Assembly: GCA_017937065.1 (NCBI GenBank) | Contig: JAGBEI010000009.1 | Span: forward strand, 35,431-99,430 | DNA: 64,000 nucleotides | Reading direction: 5' to 3' | Origin: Clostridia bacterium | GTDB taxonomy: Bacteria; Bacillota; Clostridia; Oscillospirales; QAKW01 | Shown here: piece by piece, positions 1 through 9,087 of the stretch | Numbering within the stretch: position 1 is the first letter of the stretch | How the letters are laid out: the number at the start of each line of letters is the position of its first letter | Made by a program: the position numbers and the translations under genes | The notes under the pieces: generated by a model | Seen by the model: the letters and a program-made list of their open reading frames with translations, nothing else | Database searches by the model: none | Told to the model about the DNA's origin: nothing

Positions 1-1634
1 AAGCCATGCTGCTTCAGATTTCCGATTCGCTCAAGACTATAAAAGCAAATGTCGATGCGGTTTCTACAAATACCGGCGGCGAAAGCGAAATACTCAATAC
101 TCTTGCTATACAGATTGACAGCTTTCTCCAGAAGCCGTATACAATTCCTTCGCGTCTTTCTACCTTTAAAGATAATATAAGCACGCTCGGCTCGTGGATG
201 ATTGAAATCAGAGATATCCCGCTGCAGCTTGATAAGATTATTTTTGCCGGTGCAGATGTTAAGACCCCCGGCTATAAGGCGAACGGATTTGAAAAGATAG
301 CTCATGAGGTAAGAGCGTTTGTCTCCTCCTTTGTTGATGACTATACCGCTATCGGCGGCACCTCCAGCGAGGAGGACAGATCTATCACAGCTTGGGTAGG
401 AACGGGACGTGACCAGGCTATCACGCTCAAAACACTTGTTGATAACTACTTTACTCCCGACACGGGTATAAAGGTAAATGTTTCGCTTGTTCCTCTGGGC
501 GTATTGTCAAAGGCGATCGTTGCCGGACGCGGACCTGACGTTGCACTTCACGTTTCGCGTTCCGAGCCGATGAACCTCGGCTTCCGTAATGCGCTTGTAA
601 ACCTCAACGAGTATGACGATTATGATGAGGTTATCAAGAGATTTACCGATTACGCCACTGTTCCGTATACTATGGATACTGTTGACGCAGACGGCAATGA
701 GGTGCATAAGGCATTTGCGCTTCCCGAGACACAGAACTTTACTATGCTGTTCTACCGCAAGGACGTATTTGACGAGCTGAAAATCAAAGTTCCCAACACC
801 TGGGACGAGTTTGACGCAATTCTTCCTATTATACAGGAAAACAATATGTCAGTCGGTATTGAGTCGGCAATCTCGACCAACTTGTTCTTTACATTTATTA
901 TGCAGAACGGCGGCGAGGTTTATTATGAGGACGGCTCTCAGACCAGATTTGAAGAAGAGTATGCCGTTGATGCGTTTACCAAATGGACTAATTATTATAC
1001 GCTCTATGATTTCCCGCTGTCTTACAGCTGGTACACACGTTTCAGAAACGGCGAAATGCCGCTTGTATTTGAGTCCTATTCAAATATCACATACCTTGCC
1101 GAGTCTGCACCTGAGCTTAAAGGTCTGTGGGGCGTTGCACCGCTGCCCGGCACCGTAGATTCGACCGGTAAGATTAACAGAACGGAAAGCTCTGTCGGTC
1201 TTTCCGCGTGCTGTATAGTTAAGAACAAAACCCACAGCGCCGAGATTGCAAAGCGCAGAGAGGACGACTCATGGGAGTTCCTCAAGTGGTGGACCTCCAC
1301 CGATACAATGGCAGAGTACGGCAACCGTATAGAAATGGCTATCGGTCCTGTCGCCAGATATACAACCGCCAACGTAGAGGCGTTTGAGCTTCTCAACTGG
1401 ACAACGGAAGAGGCTTCCGCCATCAAGGAGCAGCGCGAATGGGTTAAGGAATATCCCGAGCTTGTCGGCGGCTACTATGTCAGCCGTTCAATCGTCAACG
1501 CATTCAGAAACGTAACAAATAACTATACAAACCCCAGAGAGATGCTGTTCTATTATAACGACCAGATTAATGACGAGATTTGGCGTAAACGTATGGAATA
1601 TGACTTGTATGTTCCGGAGGAGGCGAATAAATAA
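1..1634 (+). CDS. Sugar ABC transporter solute-binding protein, 5' end missing
   Basis: Extracellular solute-binding protein of a carbohydrate ABC importer, partial. The frame is open from the first base, the first Met (base 6) has no ribosome binding site or signal peptide, and the visible N-terminus is a helical stretch, so the gene starts upstream. From about residue 125 the protein looks like a family 1 sugar-binding fold: TAWVGTGRDQAITLKTLVD, then a GPDVALHVS segment, LPETQNFTMLFYRKDVFDEL and PNTWDEFDAILPIIQ, the usual hinge and ligand-cleft pattern of maltose/oligosaccharide binders. The N-terminal 120 residues before this fold are extra. It overlaps the next permease gene by one base (TAATG), which indicates translational coupling. 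The family is secure; the ligand is unknown. Confidence 0.85.
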   Translation, partial: AMLLQISDSLKTIKANVDAVSTNTGGESEILNTLAIQIDSFLQKPYTIPSRLSTFKDNISTLGSWMIEIRDIPLQLDKIIFAGADVKTPGYKANGFEKIAHEVRAFVSSFVDDYTAIGGTSSEEDRSITAWVGTGRDQAITLKTLVDNYFTPDTGIKVNVSLVPLGVLSKAIVAGRGPDVALHVSRSEPMNLGFRNALVNLNEYDDYDEVIKRFTDYATVPYTMDTVDADGNEVHKAFALPETQNFTMLFYRKDVFDELKIKVPNTWDEFDAILPIIQENNMSVGIESAISTNLFFTFIMQNGGEVYYEDGSQTRFEEEYAVDAFTKWTNYYTLYDFPLSYSWYTRFRNGEMPLVFESYSNITYLAESAPELKGLWGVAPLPGTVDSTGKINRTESSVGLSACCIVKNKTHSAEIAKRREDDSWEFLKWWTSTDTMAEYGNRIEMAIGPVARYTTANVEAFELLNWTTEEASAIKEQREWVKEYPELVGGYYVSRSIVNAFRNVTNNYTNPREMLFYYNDQINDEIWRKRMEYDLYVPEEANK

Positions 1635-2593
1635 TGGCTACTGTTTCCAGTAAAGAAGTCGAGCTTCTTAAAAAGTCGCGGCTTACATTTGGGGAAAAAG
1701 CCCATCTTACATGGAAACGTATGAAGGATAATAAAGTAAACTATTTTCTTATTCTTCCGTTTTTAATCTTTTTCCTGTTATTCACGATCATTCCGGTTCT
1801 GTCGTCGATCGTGCTTTCATTCACAAGATACGATATCCTCAACGCGCCGGTTTTTGTCGGCTGGGATAACTATCTTAGAATGTTTCTTGAGGACGAGGTT
1901 TTCCTCATAGCTTTGAAAAATACTTTCCAGTTCGCGGTTATAACCGGTCCTGTTTCGTATTTTCTCTGTTTCGTATTCGCGTGGTTTATCAACGATTTGC
2001 CGCCTATTGCCAGAGCGACGTTTACCGTTATCTTCTACGCACCGACGCTTGCAAATATCTACTTTATATTCCAGTATATTTTCAGCGGCGATATGTACGG
2101 ACTTTTAAATTCGTTTTTAATTCAGTTCGGACTTATAAACGAACCTATTCAGTGGCTGACAAATACCGATTATATGCTGAACATTGTTATTTTCGTTCAG
2201 CTGTGGTGCAGCTTGGGTACCGGATTTCTGGCGTTTGTCGCCGGTCTCCAGAACCTCGACCCGTCGCTTGTTGAGGCGGGCGCCATCGACGGTATAAGAA
2301 ACAGATTTCAGGAGCTTATTTACATAATTCTCCCGCAGATGGGCGGCTCGCTCATGTTCGGTGCGGTTATGCAGATTTCTCAGGCGTTTTCTGTCGGCGG
2401 CATTTCGTCAGCGCTTGTCGGCTTCCCGTCTATCGACTATGCGGCGCACACGATAGTTTTGCATATTTCCGACTTCGGTAATACGAGGTTCGAGCTGGGG
2501 TATGCGTCGGCGCTGTCCGTTGTTCTGTTTGCTATAATGCTCGGTATTAAGGGCATTGTAAACAGACTGCTCAGACGTTTTTCTCATGATTAA
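1634..2593 (+). CDS. Sugar ABC transporter permease (MalF/LplB type)
   Basis: Inner-membrane permease of a carbohydrate ABC importer, 319 residues with about six membrane segments. After a basic cytoplasmic N-terminus, the first segment is FLILPFLIFFLLFTIIPVL. The EAA loop that docks the ATPase is present near residue 215 as EAGAIDGIRNRFQELIYIILP. It starts one base inside the binding-protein stop codon and is followed 20 bases later by a second permease, so the two probably form one heterodimeric channel. No ATPase gene is nearby. Substrate is not deducible; sugar or oligosaccharide import is inferred from the family. Confidence 0.9.
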   Translation: MATVSSKEVELLKKSRLTFGEKAHLTWKRMKDNKVNYFLILPFLIFFLLFTIIPVLSSIVLSFTRYDILNAPVFVGWDNYLRMFLEDEVFLIALKNTFQFAVITGPVSYFLCFVFAWFINDLPPIARATFTVIFYAPTLANIYFIFQYIFSGDMYGLLNSFLIQFGLINEPIQWLTNTDYMLNIVIFVQLWCSLGTGFLAFVAGLQNLDPSLVEAGAIDGIRNRFQELIYIILPQMGGSLMFGAVMQISQAFSVGGISSALVGFPSIDYAAHTIVLHISDFGNTRFELGYASALSVVLFAIMLGIKGIVNRLLRRFSHD

Positions 2594-2613
2594 TGGAAAG
2601 GAGATTATTGTAG

Positions 2614-3468
2614 ATGTCAAAGTTAAGACGAAATAAAGTCGCAATAGCAGGCGATATTACTACATATATTCTGCTGCTGCTCTACGGCGCATTTATGGCA
2701 TTACCGCTGATCTATTCCGTTATTCAGGCGTTTAAACCGTATAATGAGCTGTTTATCTTCCCGCCTCGCTTTTTTGCAAGGCAGCCTACTCTCGGCAACT
2801 TCTCCCAGCTGTTTGACCTTACGTCATCTACCTGGGTTCCGTTTTCAAGATACGTGTTCAACACCATTTTGAATACCGTTGTAGGAACGGTTTTGCACAT
2901 TATCGCTGCGGCGATGTGTGCCTATCCTCTTGCCAAGAACAACTTCCCCGGCAAAAAGCTTATCTTCAACGTAGTTGTATGGTCGCTTCTTTTCTCGGGC
3001 GGTGTTCTTGAAATCCCCGTATATCTTGTAATGTCTACCTTGGGCATTATAGATACATACTTTGCGTACTGGCTGCCGGAAATCGCGGTTGCAATGGGTA
3101 CCTTCCTGCTGAAACAGAATATGTCGGAGATTCCGGACGCCATGATAGAGGCGGCGCGGATAGACGGCGCGGGCGAATGGAAGATACTGTGGCGCATTGC
3201 AATGCCCGCCGTCAAGCCTGCGTGGCTGACGCTGGCAATCTTCGCATTCCAGCGGAACTGGAACGCAACATCGTCTTCCTATATATATACGGAAACTATC
3301 AAAACACTTCCTACCGCACTCAGCCAGATAACGGCTACCGGTTCTGTTGCGCGTGCGGGTGAGGCGTATGCGGCGTCGGTACTGATGCTTGTACCTCCTA
3401 TAATATTCTTTATACTTGCTCAGAGCAGTACGGTTAAGACAATGGCCCATGCGGGTATTAAGGGTTAA
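2614..3468 (+). CDS. Carbohydrate ABC transporter permease (MalG/YtcP type)
   Basis: Second permease of pair A, 284 residues, about six membrane segments, starting ATG 8-9 bases after AAAGGAG. The EAA loop is clear around residue 180 (EAARIDGAGEWKILWRIAMP), and the C-terminus ends in the KTMAHAGIKG tail common in YtcP/MalG-like permeases. It is expected to pair with the upstream MalF-type permease. The next gene follows after 14 bases with GGGGGT as its ribosome binding site, so the operon continues. Confidence 0.9.
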   Translation: MSKLRRNKVAIAGDITTYILLLLYGAFMALPLIYSVIQAFKPYNELFIFPPRFFARQPTLGNFSQLFDLTSSTWVPFSRYVFNTILNTVVGTVLHIIAAAMCAYPLAKNNFPGKKLIFNVVVWSLLFSGGVLEIPVYLVMSTLGIIDTYFAYWLPEIAVAMGTFLLKQNMSEIPDAMIEAARIDGAGEWKILWRIAMPAVKPAWLTLAIFAFQRNWNATSSSYIYTETIKTLPTALSQITATGSVARAGEAYAASVLMLVPPIIFFILAQSSTVKTMAHAGIKG

Positions 3469-3482
3469 GGGGGTAGAGATAA

Positions 3483-5015
3483 ATGAAAAAAAGTCTGAAA
3501 ACAATCCTGCTGTCGCTTCTCATTGTTATAATGTCAGTCACGATGGCAGCTCCCGCGCTTGCATACATACCTTATAATACTTATAACTATAATTACTACG
3601 GTGAAACTGTCGGCAGTCCCTCCGGTTATGTTCCGGAAAAGGTTTACCTTGCCGAGGATCTCGGAATAAGCTCTATCCACAGCCCGACCGATATCTATGT
3701 CAGCCCCGATGAAGAGATTTATTTTCTTGACCTCGGCGGCGATAATGCCCGCGGTCGTATGTGTATCTTTGATAAAGACTTTAAGCTTATCCGCGAGTTC
3801 AAAAAGCTGAAGGATATTGACGGTTCGGATTATTACATGAACAATCCGAGCGGCGTTACCGTTGATAAGGACGGATATATCTATCTCTGCGATACCGATA
3901 ACAGGGCGCTTTTAAAGCTTACAAAAGACGGGCAGATTGTCATGAAGTATGAACAGCCCGGCGACGATGTATTTGACGAGTCATATACCTATCAGCCCTT
4001 TAAAGTCGTAATCGGTATTAACGGTGCGGCGTATGTAATTTCCAAGGGCTGTCTTGACGGTATTTTGGAATTTGACGTTGAAGGCAATTTTGTCCGTTTC
4101 TTCGGTGCTCCTAAGGTTCAGCTCAGTGTCGGCGACTATCTTCTGATGTACTGGCGTAAAATTTTCCGTGCGTTCGGCGGCTCCGATGTTGACGAGAACT
4201 TCGTCACCTTCGTTCCCACCGAGTTTGAAAATGTCGATATAGACGAGCATGGATTTATTTTCTCGACCGTCATTGCCAGTGAGTCATCTGTCGATGAGGT
4301 CTCCAAGCTGAACTTTACAGGCTCGAATGTTCTGAGTCCTACTACAAAGAGCACAAAGAAAATTTCCGACAGTCTTTCAAGAAACTACGGTGACCTTGAG
4401 ACGCTGGGTAAGGACAATGACAACAACTTTGTTGATATCGTTGTCGACGACGACGGATTTTTCTCTGTTCTTGACTCAAAGCTTTCAAAAATATTCGAGT
4501 ACGACGCCGAGGGCAACCTTGTATTCGTCTACGGCGGTGCAGGTCAGCAGGCGGGTACAATGATTCAGGGCTCGGCAATGGCAAAGCTCGGTACAAAGAC
4601 GCTTATAACCGATAAAATCGGATGCAGTATCACCGTTTACAGACTTTCCGACTACGGTCAGTATCTGCATGACGCCGTTGTTCTTTACAATAAGGGACTT
4701 TACAGCGATGCAGAACCGCTTTGGCGCGAAGTCCTCAGATACAATGCCAATTCGGATATTGCTCATGTAGGTATCGGTAAGGTTTACTACATGAACGGTC
4801 AGTATAAGGAAGCGATGAACGAGTTCAAACTCGCAAATGACCGTGAGAATTACTCCCGCTCATACGAACTTTACAGAAAAGACTATATAAGAAGCAATTT
4901 CGGTCTGTTCATGACAGTGATTTTGATTCTGATAATTCTTATCGTGCTTTGGCGCTTCTTCGGCAAAAAGATTATTAACAGCATCAAAGGAAAAAAAGAG
5001 GGGGGTGTACAATAA
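3483..5015 (+). CDS. Membrane-anchored NHL-repeat/TPR protein, exported
   Basis: A 510-residue exported protein of unknown function. Residues 1-27 are a signal peptide ending APALA. Residues of about 45-390 carry NHL-type beta-propeller repeats, recognisable as SPTDIYVSPDEEIYFLD, NPSGVTVDKDGYIYLCDTDN and IVVDDDGFFSVLD. Residues of about 395-465 look like TPR helices (AVVLYNKGLYSDAEPLWREV, IGKVYYMNGQYKEAMNEF). A single membrane helix (about 478-498) and a basic tail follow, so the propeller and TPR lie outside the cell. It sits between the permeases and a YIP1 gene in one operon, which suggests a scaffold for glycan capture or for assembling the transporter; that is inference. Confidence 0.8.
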   Translation: MKKSLKTILLSLLIVIMSVTMAAPALAYIPYNTYNYNYYGETVGSPSGYVPEKVYLAEDLGISSIHSPTDIYVSPDEEIYFLDLGGDNARGRMCIFDKDFKLIREFKKLKDIDGSDYYMNNPSGVTVDKDGYIYLCDTDNRALLKLTKDGQIVMKYEQPGDDVFDESYTYQPFKVVIGINGAAYVISKGCLDGILEFDVEGNFVRFFGAPKVQLSVGDYLLMYWRKIFRAFGGSDVDENFVTFVPTEFENVDIDEHGFIFSTVIASESSVDEVSKLNFTGSNVLSPTTKSTKKISDSLSRNYGDLETLGKDNDNNFVDIVVDDDGFFSVLDSKLSKIFEYDAEGNLVFVYGGAGQQAGTMIQGSAMAKLGTKTLITDKIGCSITVYRLSDYGQYLHDAVVLYNKGLYSDAEPLWREVLRYNANSDIAHVGIGKVYYMNGQYKEAMNEFKLANDRENYSRSYELYRKDYIRSNFGLFMTVILILIILIVLWRFFGKKIINSIKGKKEGGVQ

Positions 5016-5645
5016 ATGGATAAGGCTTTTGCTTTTAAGGGCACTATAAACCCATTTAAAATAGTCAACCATCCCATTGACACTATTGAATCTCTCAAAG
5101 AGAAAAAGAACGGCTCGATATTTTCCGCGACTATAATCCTGGCACTTTTCACAATCTCGGAAATTATACTTGACGTAATGAAGGGTTTTATACAAAACAC
5201 TTCGCGTATTCAGGACTTTAATGTCATTATGGTTCTGGCTCGCTCGCTGTTTATGGTTTTGCTGTTTGTTGTGGCAAACTGGGCGCTGTGTACACTGCTT
5301 GACGGCGAAGGACGTATGATAGATATTTACGTATCCATCTGTTATTGTCTGATACCGCTTGTAGTTGCGCGTATCGTGGAGACGGTTGCCTCCAATATCC
5401 TGACGGCGGACGAATATGTATTCGTTGATATGATTGTTCTTTGCCTGAATCTCTGGTTTGTATGTCTTGCGCTTTTTGCACTGAAGACTATTCATAACTA
5501 CTCACTGGGCAGAACTATATTTAACGTTATTATTACACTTATAGGTATGGCAATTATTTTCTTCATCATTTTCCTGTTTGTCGTTCTTATGCAGCAGCTG
5601 TACATCTTTATCGCGACAATTGTTACAGAGCTAATGATGAGATAG
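5016..5645 (+). CDS. YIP1-family membrane protein
   Basis: A 209-residue polytopic membrane protein. After a soluble N-terminus containing FKIVNHPIDTIESLKEKKNG, typical of bacterial YIP1-domain proteins, there are about five hydrophobic helices. The start codon directly abuts the stop of the NHL/TPR gene, and GGGGGT lies upstream, so the two are tightly coupled. The YIP1 fold is best known in eukaryotic vesicle trafficking; in bacteria its role is undefined. Its constant company here with permeases and an exported DUF5696 protein suggests a part in the same envelope complex. Confidence 0.8.
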   Translation: MDKAFAFKGTINPFKIVNHPIDTIESLKEKKNGSIFSATIILALFTISEIILDVMKGFIQNTSRIQDFNVIMVLARSLFMVLLFVVANWALCTLLDGEGRMIDIYVSICYCLIPLVVARIVETVASNILTADEYVFVDMIVLCLNLWFVCLALFALKTIHNYSLGRTIFNVIITLIGMAIIFFIIFLFVVLMQQLYIFIATIVTELMMR

Positions 5646-5663
5646 AAAGGAGAGTATTGATAA

Positions 5664-8024
5664 ATGAAATTTAAAAAGGTTTTATCTTTGATACTGACAG
5701 CTTGTCTTATTATTTCAATGCTCTCGGTATTTGCATTTGCGGAACCTGAGGATGATTATGCCGTCGAAGATACATCAGGCGACACCGCCGATGGTGAGGA
5801 CGGTACTGCCGATGAAAACGGCGGTGACGGCGAAACTACCACTCCCGACGGTGCCGACGTTGTAGTTGACTCCGAGCATATGACCGGTGACGGAACGATA
5901 GGAAATGTTGCCGACCTGTCGCAGTTTACCCTGGCGTCTGAAAATGATAATCTTGCATTTTATGTAAACGATATCAACGGCTTTTTTGCTCTCTATTACA
6001 AAAAGACTGGGGCTATTTGGTATTCCAACCCCATCGACTGGGAAAAGGATGTCATTGCCCAGGCGGCAAATAAGGAAAATCTCCAGTCTCAGCTGATAGT
6101 TACTTATCTTAATGCCAGCTATGACATCATCAGTGTTGCTTCATGCCAGGCACATATCGTTTCCGAGCATGACGGTAACAGACAGATAATGACTTATGTT
6201 TTCAGCGGCGCTACCCGCAATTTCTCGATACCGGTTGCTTATGAGCTTAAAGAGGACTATCTTGATGTTCAGATTATAGTGGATGATATCGAGGAAAATT
6301 CAGATGCAAGAATAACTCAGATCACATTGCTTCCGTTTCTCGGTGCAGGCGGTCTGGCTGACAACGGTTATGCCCTGATACCGGACGGCAGCGGTTCTCT
6401 TATGGAGTTTAATAAAATCTGTAAGAATTTGACACAGTATACCGGATATATATATAACCGTGACGTTACCGCTTCATCAAACAATACATCTTATGTTGAC
6501 CTTAACGAGACGATAAGCCTTCCGGTTTACGGCATTCAGAAAAACGGTGCGGCATATCTCTCGGTGATTACGGAAGGCGCGGGTACAGCGGCTATTAAGT
6601 GCAATGTAAGTAAAATGTACAACTCATATAACAGCGTCAGCTCGCATCTGTTACTGCGTGATACTCAGACGCGCCGCAGCGCTACCGGTACTGCAAATAC
6701 CGAAAGTATGTATTACAGCGACAATATGTGCGGTAATATGTCCATGCGCATTTATCCTCTTGATAATGATAATTCGAGCTATGTCGGCATGGCTAAGCGG
6801 TACAGAAAGTACCTGATAGACGAAGAGGGTCTGTCTCCTCTTGACGGCACAAGCTCGTATGTCAATTCTCTTAACATCAACCTTTTCGGCGCCGTAAAAT
6901 CACCTATGCATTTTCTCGGTATTCCCTATACCGGAGTTAAGGCGCTTACCACCTTCTCGGATGTAAAGAGTATTATCGACGATTTAAAGGGTAAGGGTAT
7001 AAATAATTTAGTTATCACAATGTCCGGCTGGTCCGGCGGAGGACTTGAGTCGTCTATTGATATGGATTTCAGTCCGGAGTCAAAGCTGGGCGGAATGAAG
7101 GGCGCAAAGGAGCTTATTGCCTACGCCGAGGAGCAGGGAGTAAACCTGATTTTTGATAATGACGTTCAGTCGTTCTACTCCGGCTCATCAAAGGTAAAGA
7201 AATTTAAGCATACAGCGTATTCGCTGGCGGCAACCCCCGTTACTGTTTATCCGTTTTCCAAATCACTCAACAGGTCGGTTATCAGCGATAAATTCAATCA
7301 TCTTATACATCCCAATTATATGGTTGAGTTTGCCAATACGTTTGTTGACAACGCTATGAAGCTTGGAGTAAAGAACTTTTCGTTCAATACCGCCGGTACC
7401 GATCCGTATGCTGCATATAACGATGACAGCATGATTACAAGAGATAAGTCGGCAGACCTCATGAAGGAGCTCTTCAAAAATGTTGCCGATAAGACAGACG
7501 GTATTGTCAGTACAAGGGTCGGAAACTCATTTGTTCTCGGCAGTGTGGATAATATTGTCGAGGCTCCCGTTTACTCCAGCAGCCTTATCATGGCGCAGAC
7601 AACGGTTCCGTTTTATCAGATAGCGCTCCGCGGCTATGTGAACATGTCCGCAGAGGCAATGAACCTCTCCTCCGAGGTCTCTGAGCTTGAACTGAAATGT
7701 GCCGAATCGGGACTCAGCCTTTATTACCAGCTCATGGACGCCGACTCAACTGCGTTTCAGAATACTTCATTCAGCGATTACTATGCATGCTCATACGATG
7801 ATTATTTTGATATCATGACTTCTGCTTACGGCAGAATGAAACAGATATATGATGCTGTCGGTGCAAGCAGCATTACAAATCATGAAATTAGAAGTGACAC
7901 GCTCAGAGTCACCACCTTCTCAAACGGTGCCAAGGTCTATGTCAATTACGGCGAGGAGGCTGTGACGGTAGACGGCATCAAGATTGACGCCAGAGCGTAC
8001 ACTGCTGTGGGAGGTGCTAAATAA
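5664..8024 (+). CDS. Secreted DUF5696-type protein, possible glycoside hydrolase-like fold
   Basis: A 786-residue exported protein. Residues 1-26 form a signal peptide (ending VFAFAE), followed by an acidic, low-complexity linker rich in D, E, G and T (about 27-80). A beta-rich part follows (about 85-390), then a region reminiscent of a TIM barrel (about 395-700) with alternating strands and helices, e.g. SIIDDLKGKGINNLVITMSG, KELIAYAEEQGVNLIFDND and DNAMKLGVKNFSFNTAG. I recognise it as the DUF5696 family; a carbohydrate-active enzyme function is inferred from fold layout and transporter context, and no catalytic residues can be assigned. Start: ATG after GAAAGGAG. It overlaps the next permease by one base. 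Confidence 0.75.
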   Translation: MKFKKVLSLILTACLIISMLSVFAFAEPEDDYAVEDTSGDTADGEDGTADENGGDGETTTPDGADVVVDSEHMTGDGTIGNVADLSQFTLASENDNLAFYVNDINGFFALYYKKTGAIWYSNPIDWEKDVIAQAANKENLQSQLIVTYLNASYDIISVASCQAHIVSEHDGNRQIMTYVFSGATRNFSIPVAYELKEDYLDVQIIVDDIEENSDARITQITLLPFLGAGGLADNGYALIPDGSGSLMEFNKICKNLTQYTGYIYNRDVTASSNNTSYVDLNETISLPVYGIQKNGAAYLSVITEGAGTAAIKCNVSKMYNSYNSVSSHLLLRDTQTRRSATGTANTESMYYSDNMCGNMSMRIYPLDNDNSSYVGMAKRYRKYLIDEEGLSPLDGTSSYVNSLNINLFGAVKSPMHFLGIPYTGVKALTTFSDVKSIIDDLKGKGINNLVITMSGWSGGGLESSIDMDFSPESKLGGMKGAKELIAYAEEQGVNLIFDNDVQSFYSGSSKVKKFKHTAYSLAATPVTVYPFSKSLNRSVISDKFNHLIHPNYMVEFANTFVDNAMKLGVKNFSFNTAGTDPYAAYNDDSMITRDKSADLMKELFKNVADKTDGIVSTRVGNSFVLGSVDNIVEAPVYSSSLIMAQTTVPFYQIALRGYVNMSAEAMNLSSEVSELELKCAESGLSLYYQLMDADSTAFQNTSFSDYYACSYDDYFDIMTSAYGRMKQIYDAVGASSITNHEIRSDTLRVTTFSNGAKVYVNYGEEAVTVDGIKIDARAYTAVGGAK

Positions 8025-9073
8025 TGGCTGAAGCTGTAAATAACGATGCTTTAAATCCTGCTGAGGAAAACTCAGAAGCTAATGCTCCGAAAAAGGTAAA
8101 AAAGATTAAACCTGAAAAGGTTAAAGCCAAAAAAGAGAAAAGCACTAAAAAGTCAGAGCCTTCGGATAACTCAAAAAAGAAAAACCGCAAGCGTATGTCA
8201 TATGAACGTAAGCAGAGCTTTGTCGGATTTATGTTTACGCTTCCGTGGCTTATCGGATTTCTGATGTTCTTTTTTATCCCGGCGATTAAGTCTATAAACT
8301 TTTCGCTTTCTGACGTTAAAATTTTTGAAGACTATGCCACCGAGTGGAATAATTTTCAAAACTATTCCAACATTTTTAAAGATGCAACCTTCTTGAGAAA
8401 TCTCAGCAGCACTTTCGGCGACCTTGCGATAAACGTGCCCATCATTCTTGTTTTCAGCTTGTTTGTTGCGGTGCTGCTCAACCGTAAATTTATCGGCCGC
8501 GGAATTGCAAGAGCTGTTTTCTTCCTTCCGGTTATCGTTACTACGGGTGTTGTTATGACCGCGTTTAACGGTGCGTCCGATACCTCTGCGGTTTTTGAAG
8601 GCGATGTATCAAACGGTATTATGTTTTCTACGATGAATGCGACTGAGGTCTTGGGAAGTCTGGGACTCGGAGAGCAGATAACCGGATATATGATTGCTAT
8701 TTCAGACCGTATATTCGACGTTGTTTGGGATTCGGGTATACAGATAATCTTGTTCCTTGCGGCACTCCAGAGCATTTCGCCCGCGCTTTACGAAGCGTGT
8801 GACGTTGAGGGTGCTACCGCGTGGGAAAAATTCTGGCTTATCACATTCCCGAGCGTGTCTCCTATCATTCTTGTAAATATTGTTTACACGATAGTTGATA
8901 CTTTCTCAGACCCGTCAAACGCCGTCCTAAGCCAGGTTGACGCTTTGGTAACGACCACATTCAATTACGGAAATGCTGCCGCAATAGTTTGGGTCTACTT
9001 CGCAATCGTTTTGGTTATTATCGGTGCCGTGTTCCTGGTTTGTAAACGGCTTATATTCTATTCGGTAGATTAA
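8024..9073 (+). CDS. Sugar ABC transporter permease with a lysine-rich N-terminal extension
   Basis: MalF-type permease of pair B, 349 residues. The first about 65 residues are a soluble, extremely basic extension (KKVKKIKPEKVKAKKEKSTK and more), not found in the other permeases here. Six membrane segments follow, beginning FVGFMFTLPWLIGFLMFFFI, with the EAA loop at about residue 260 (EACDVEGATAWEKFWLITFP). It begins in the TAATG overlap with the DUF5696 gene. The basic extension lies in the cytoplasm and could bind acidic phospholipid, RNA or a partner; its function is unknown. Confidence 0.88.
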   Translation: MAEAVNNDALNPAEENSEANAPKKVKKIKPEKVKAKKEKSTKKSEPSDNSKKKNRKRMSYERKQSFVGFMFTLPWLIGFLMFFFIPAIKSINFSLSDVKIFEDYATEWNNFQNYSNIFKDATFLRNLSSTFGDLAINVPIILVFSLFVAVLLNRKFIGRGIARAVFFLPVIVTTGVVMTAFNGASDTSAVFEGDVSNGIMFSTMNATEVLGSLGLGEQITGYMIAISDRIFDVVWDSGIQIILFLAALQSISPALYEACDVEGATAWEKFWLITFPSVSPIILVNIVYTIVDTFSDPSNAVLSQVDALVTTTFNYGNAAAIVWVYFAIVLVIIGAVFLVCKRLIFYSVD

Positions 9074-9087
9074 GGGGGTGCAGTTAA

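Noticed and set aside
2845..3504. 219-codon minus-strand frame over the MalG-type permease
   Set aside because: Composition is rich in R and Y, as expected from reading a membrane gene backwards; the plus-strand protein has an intact EAA loop.
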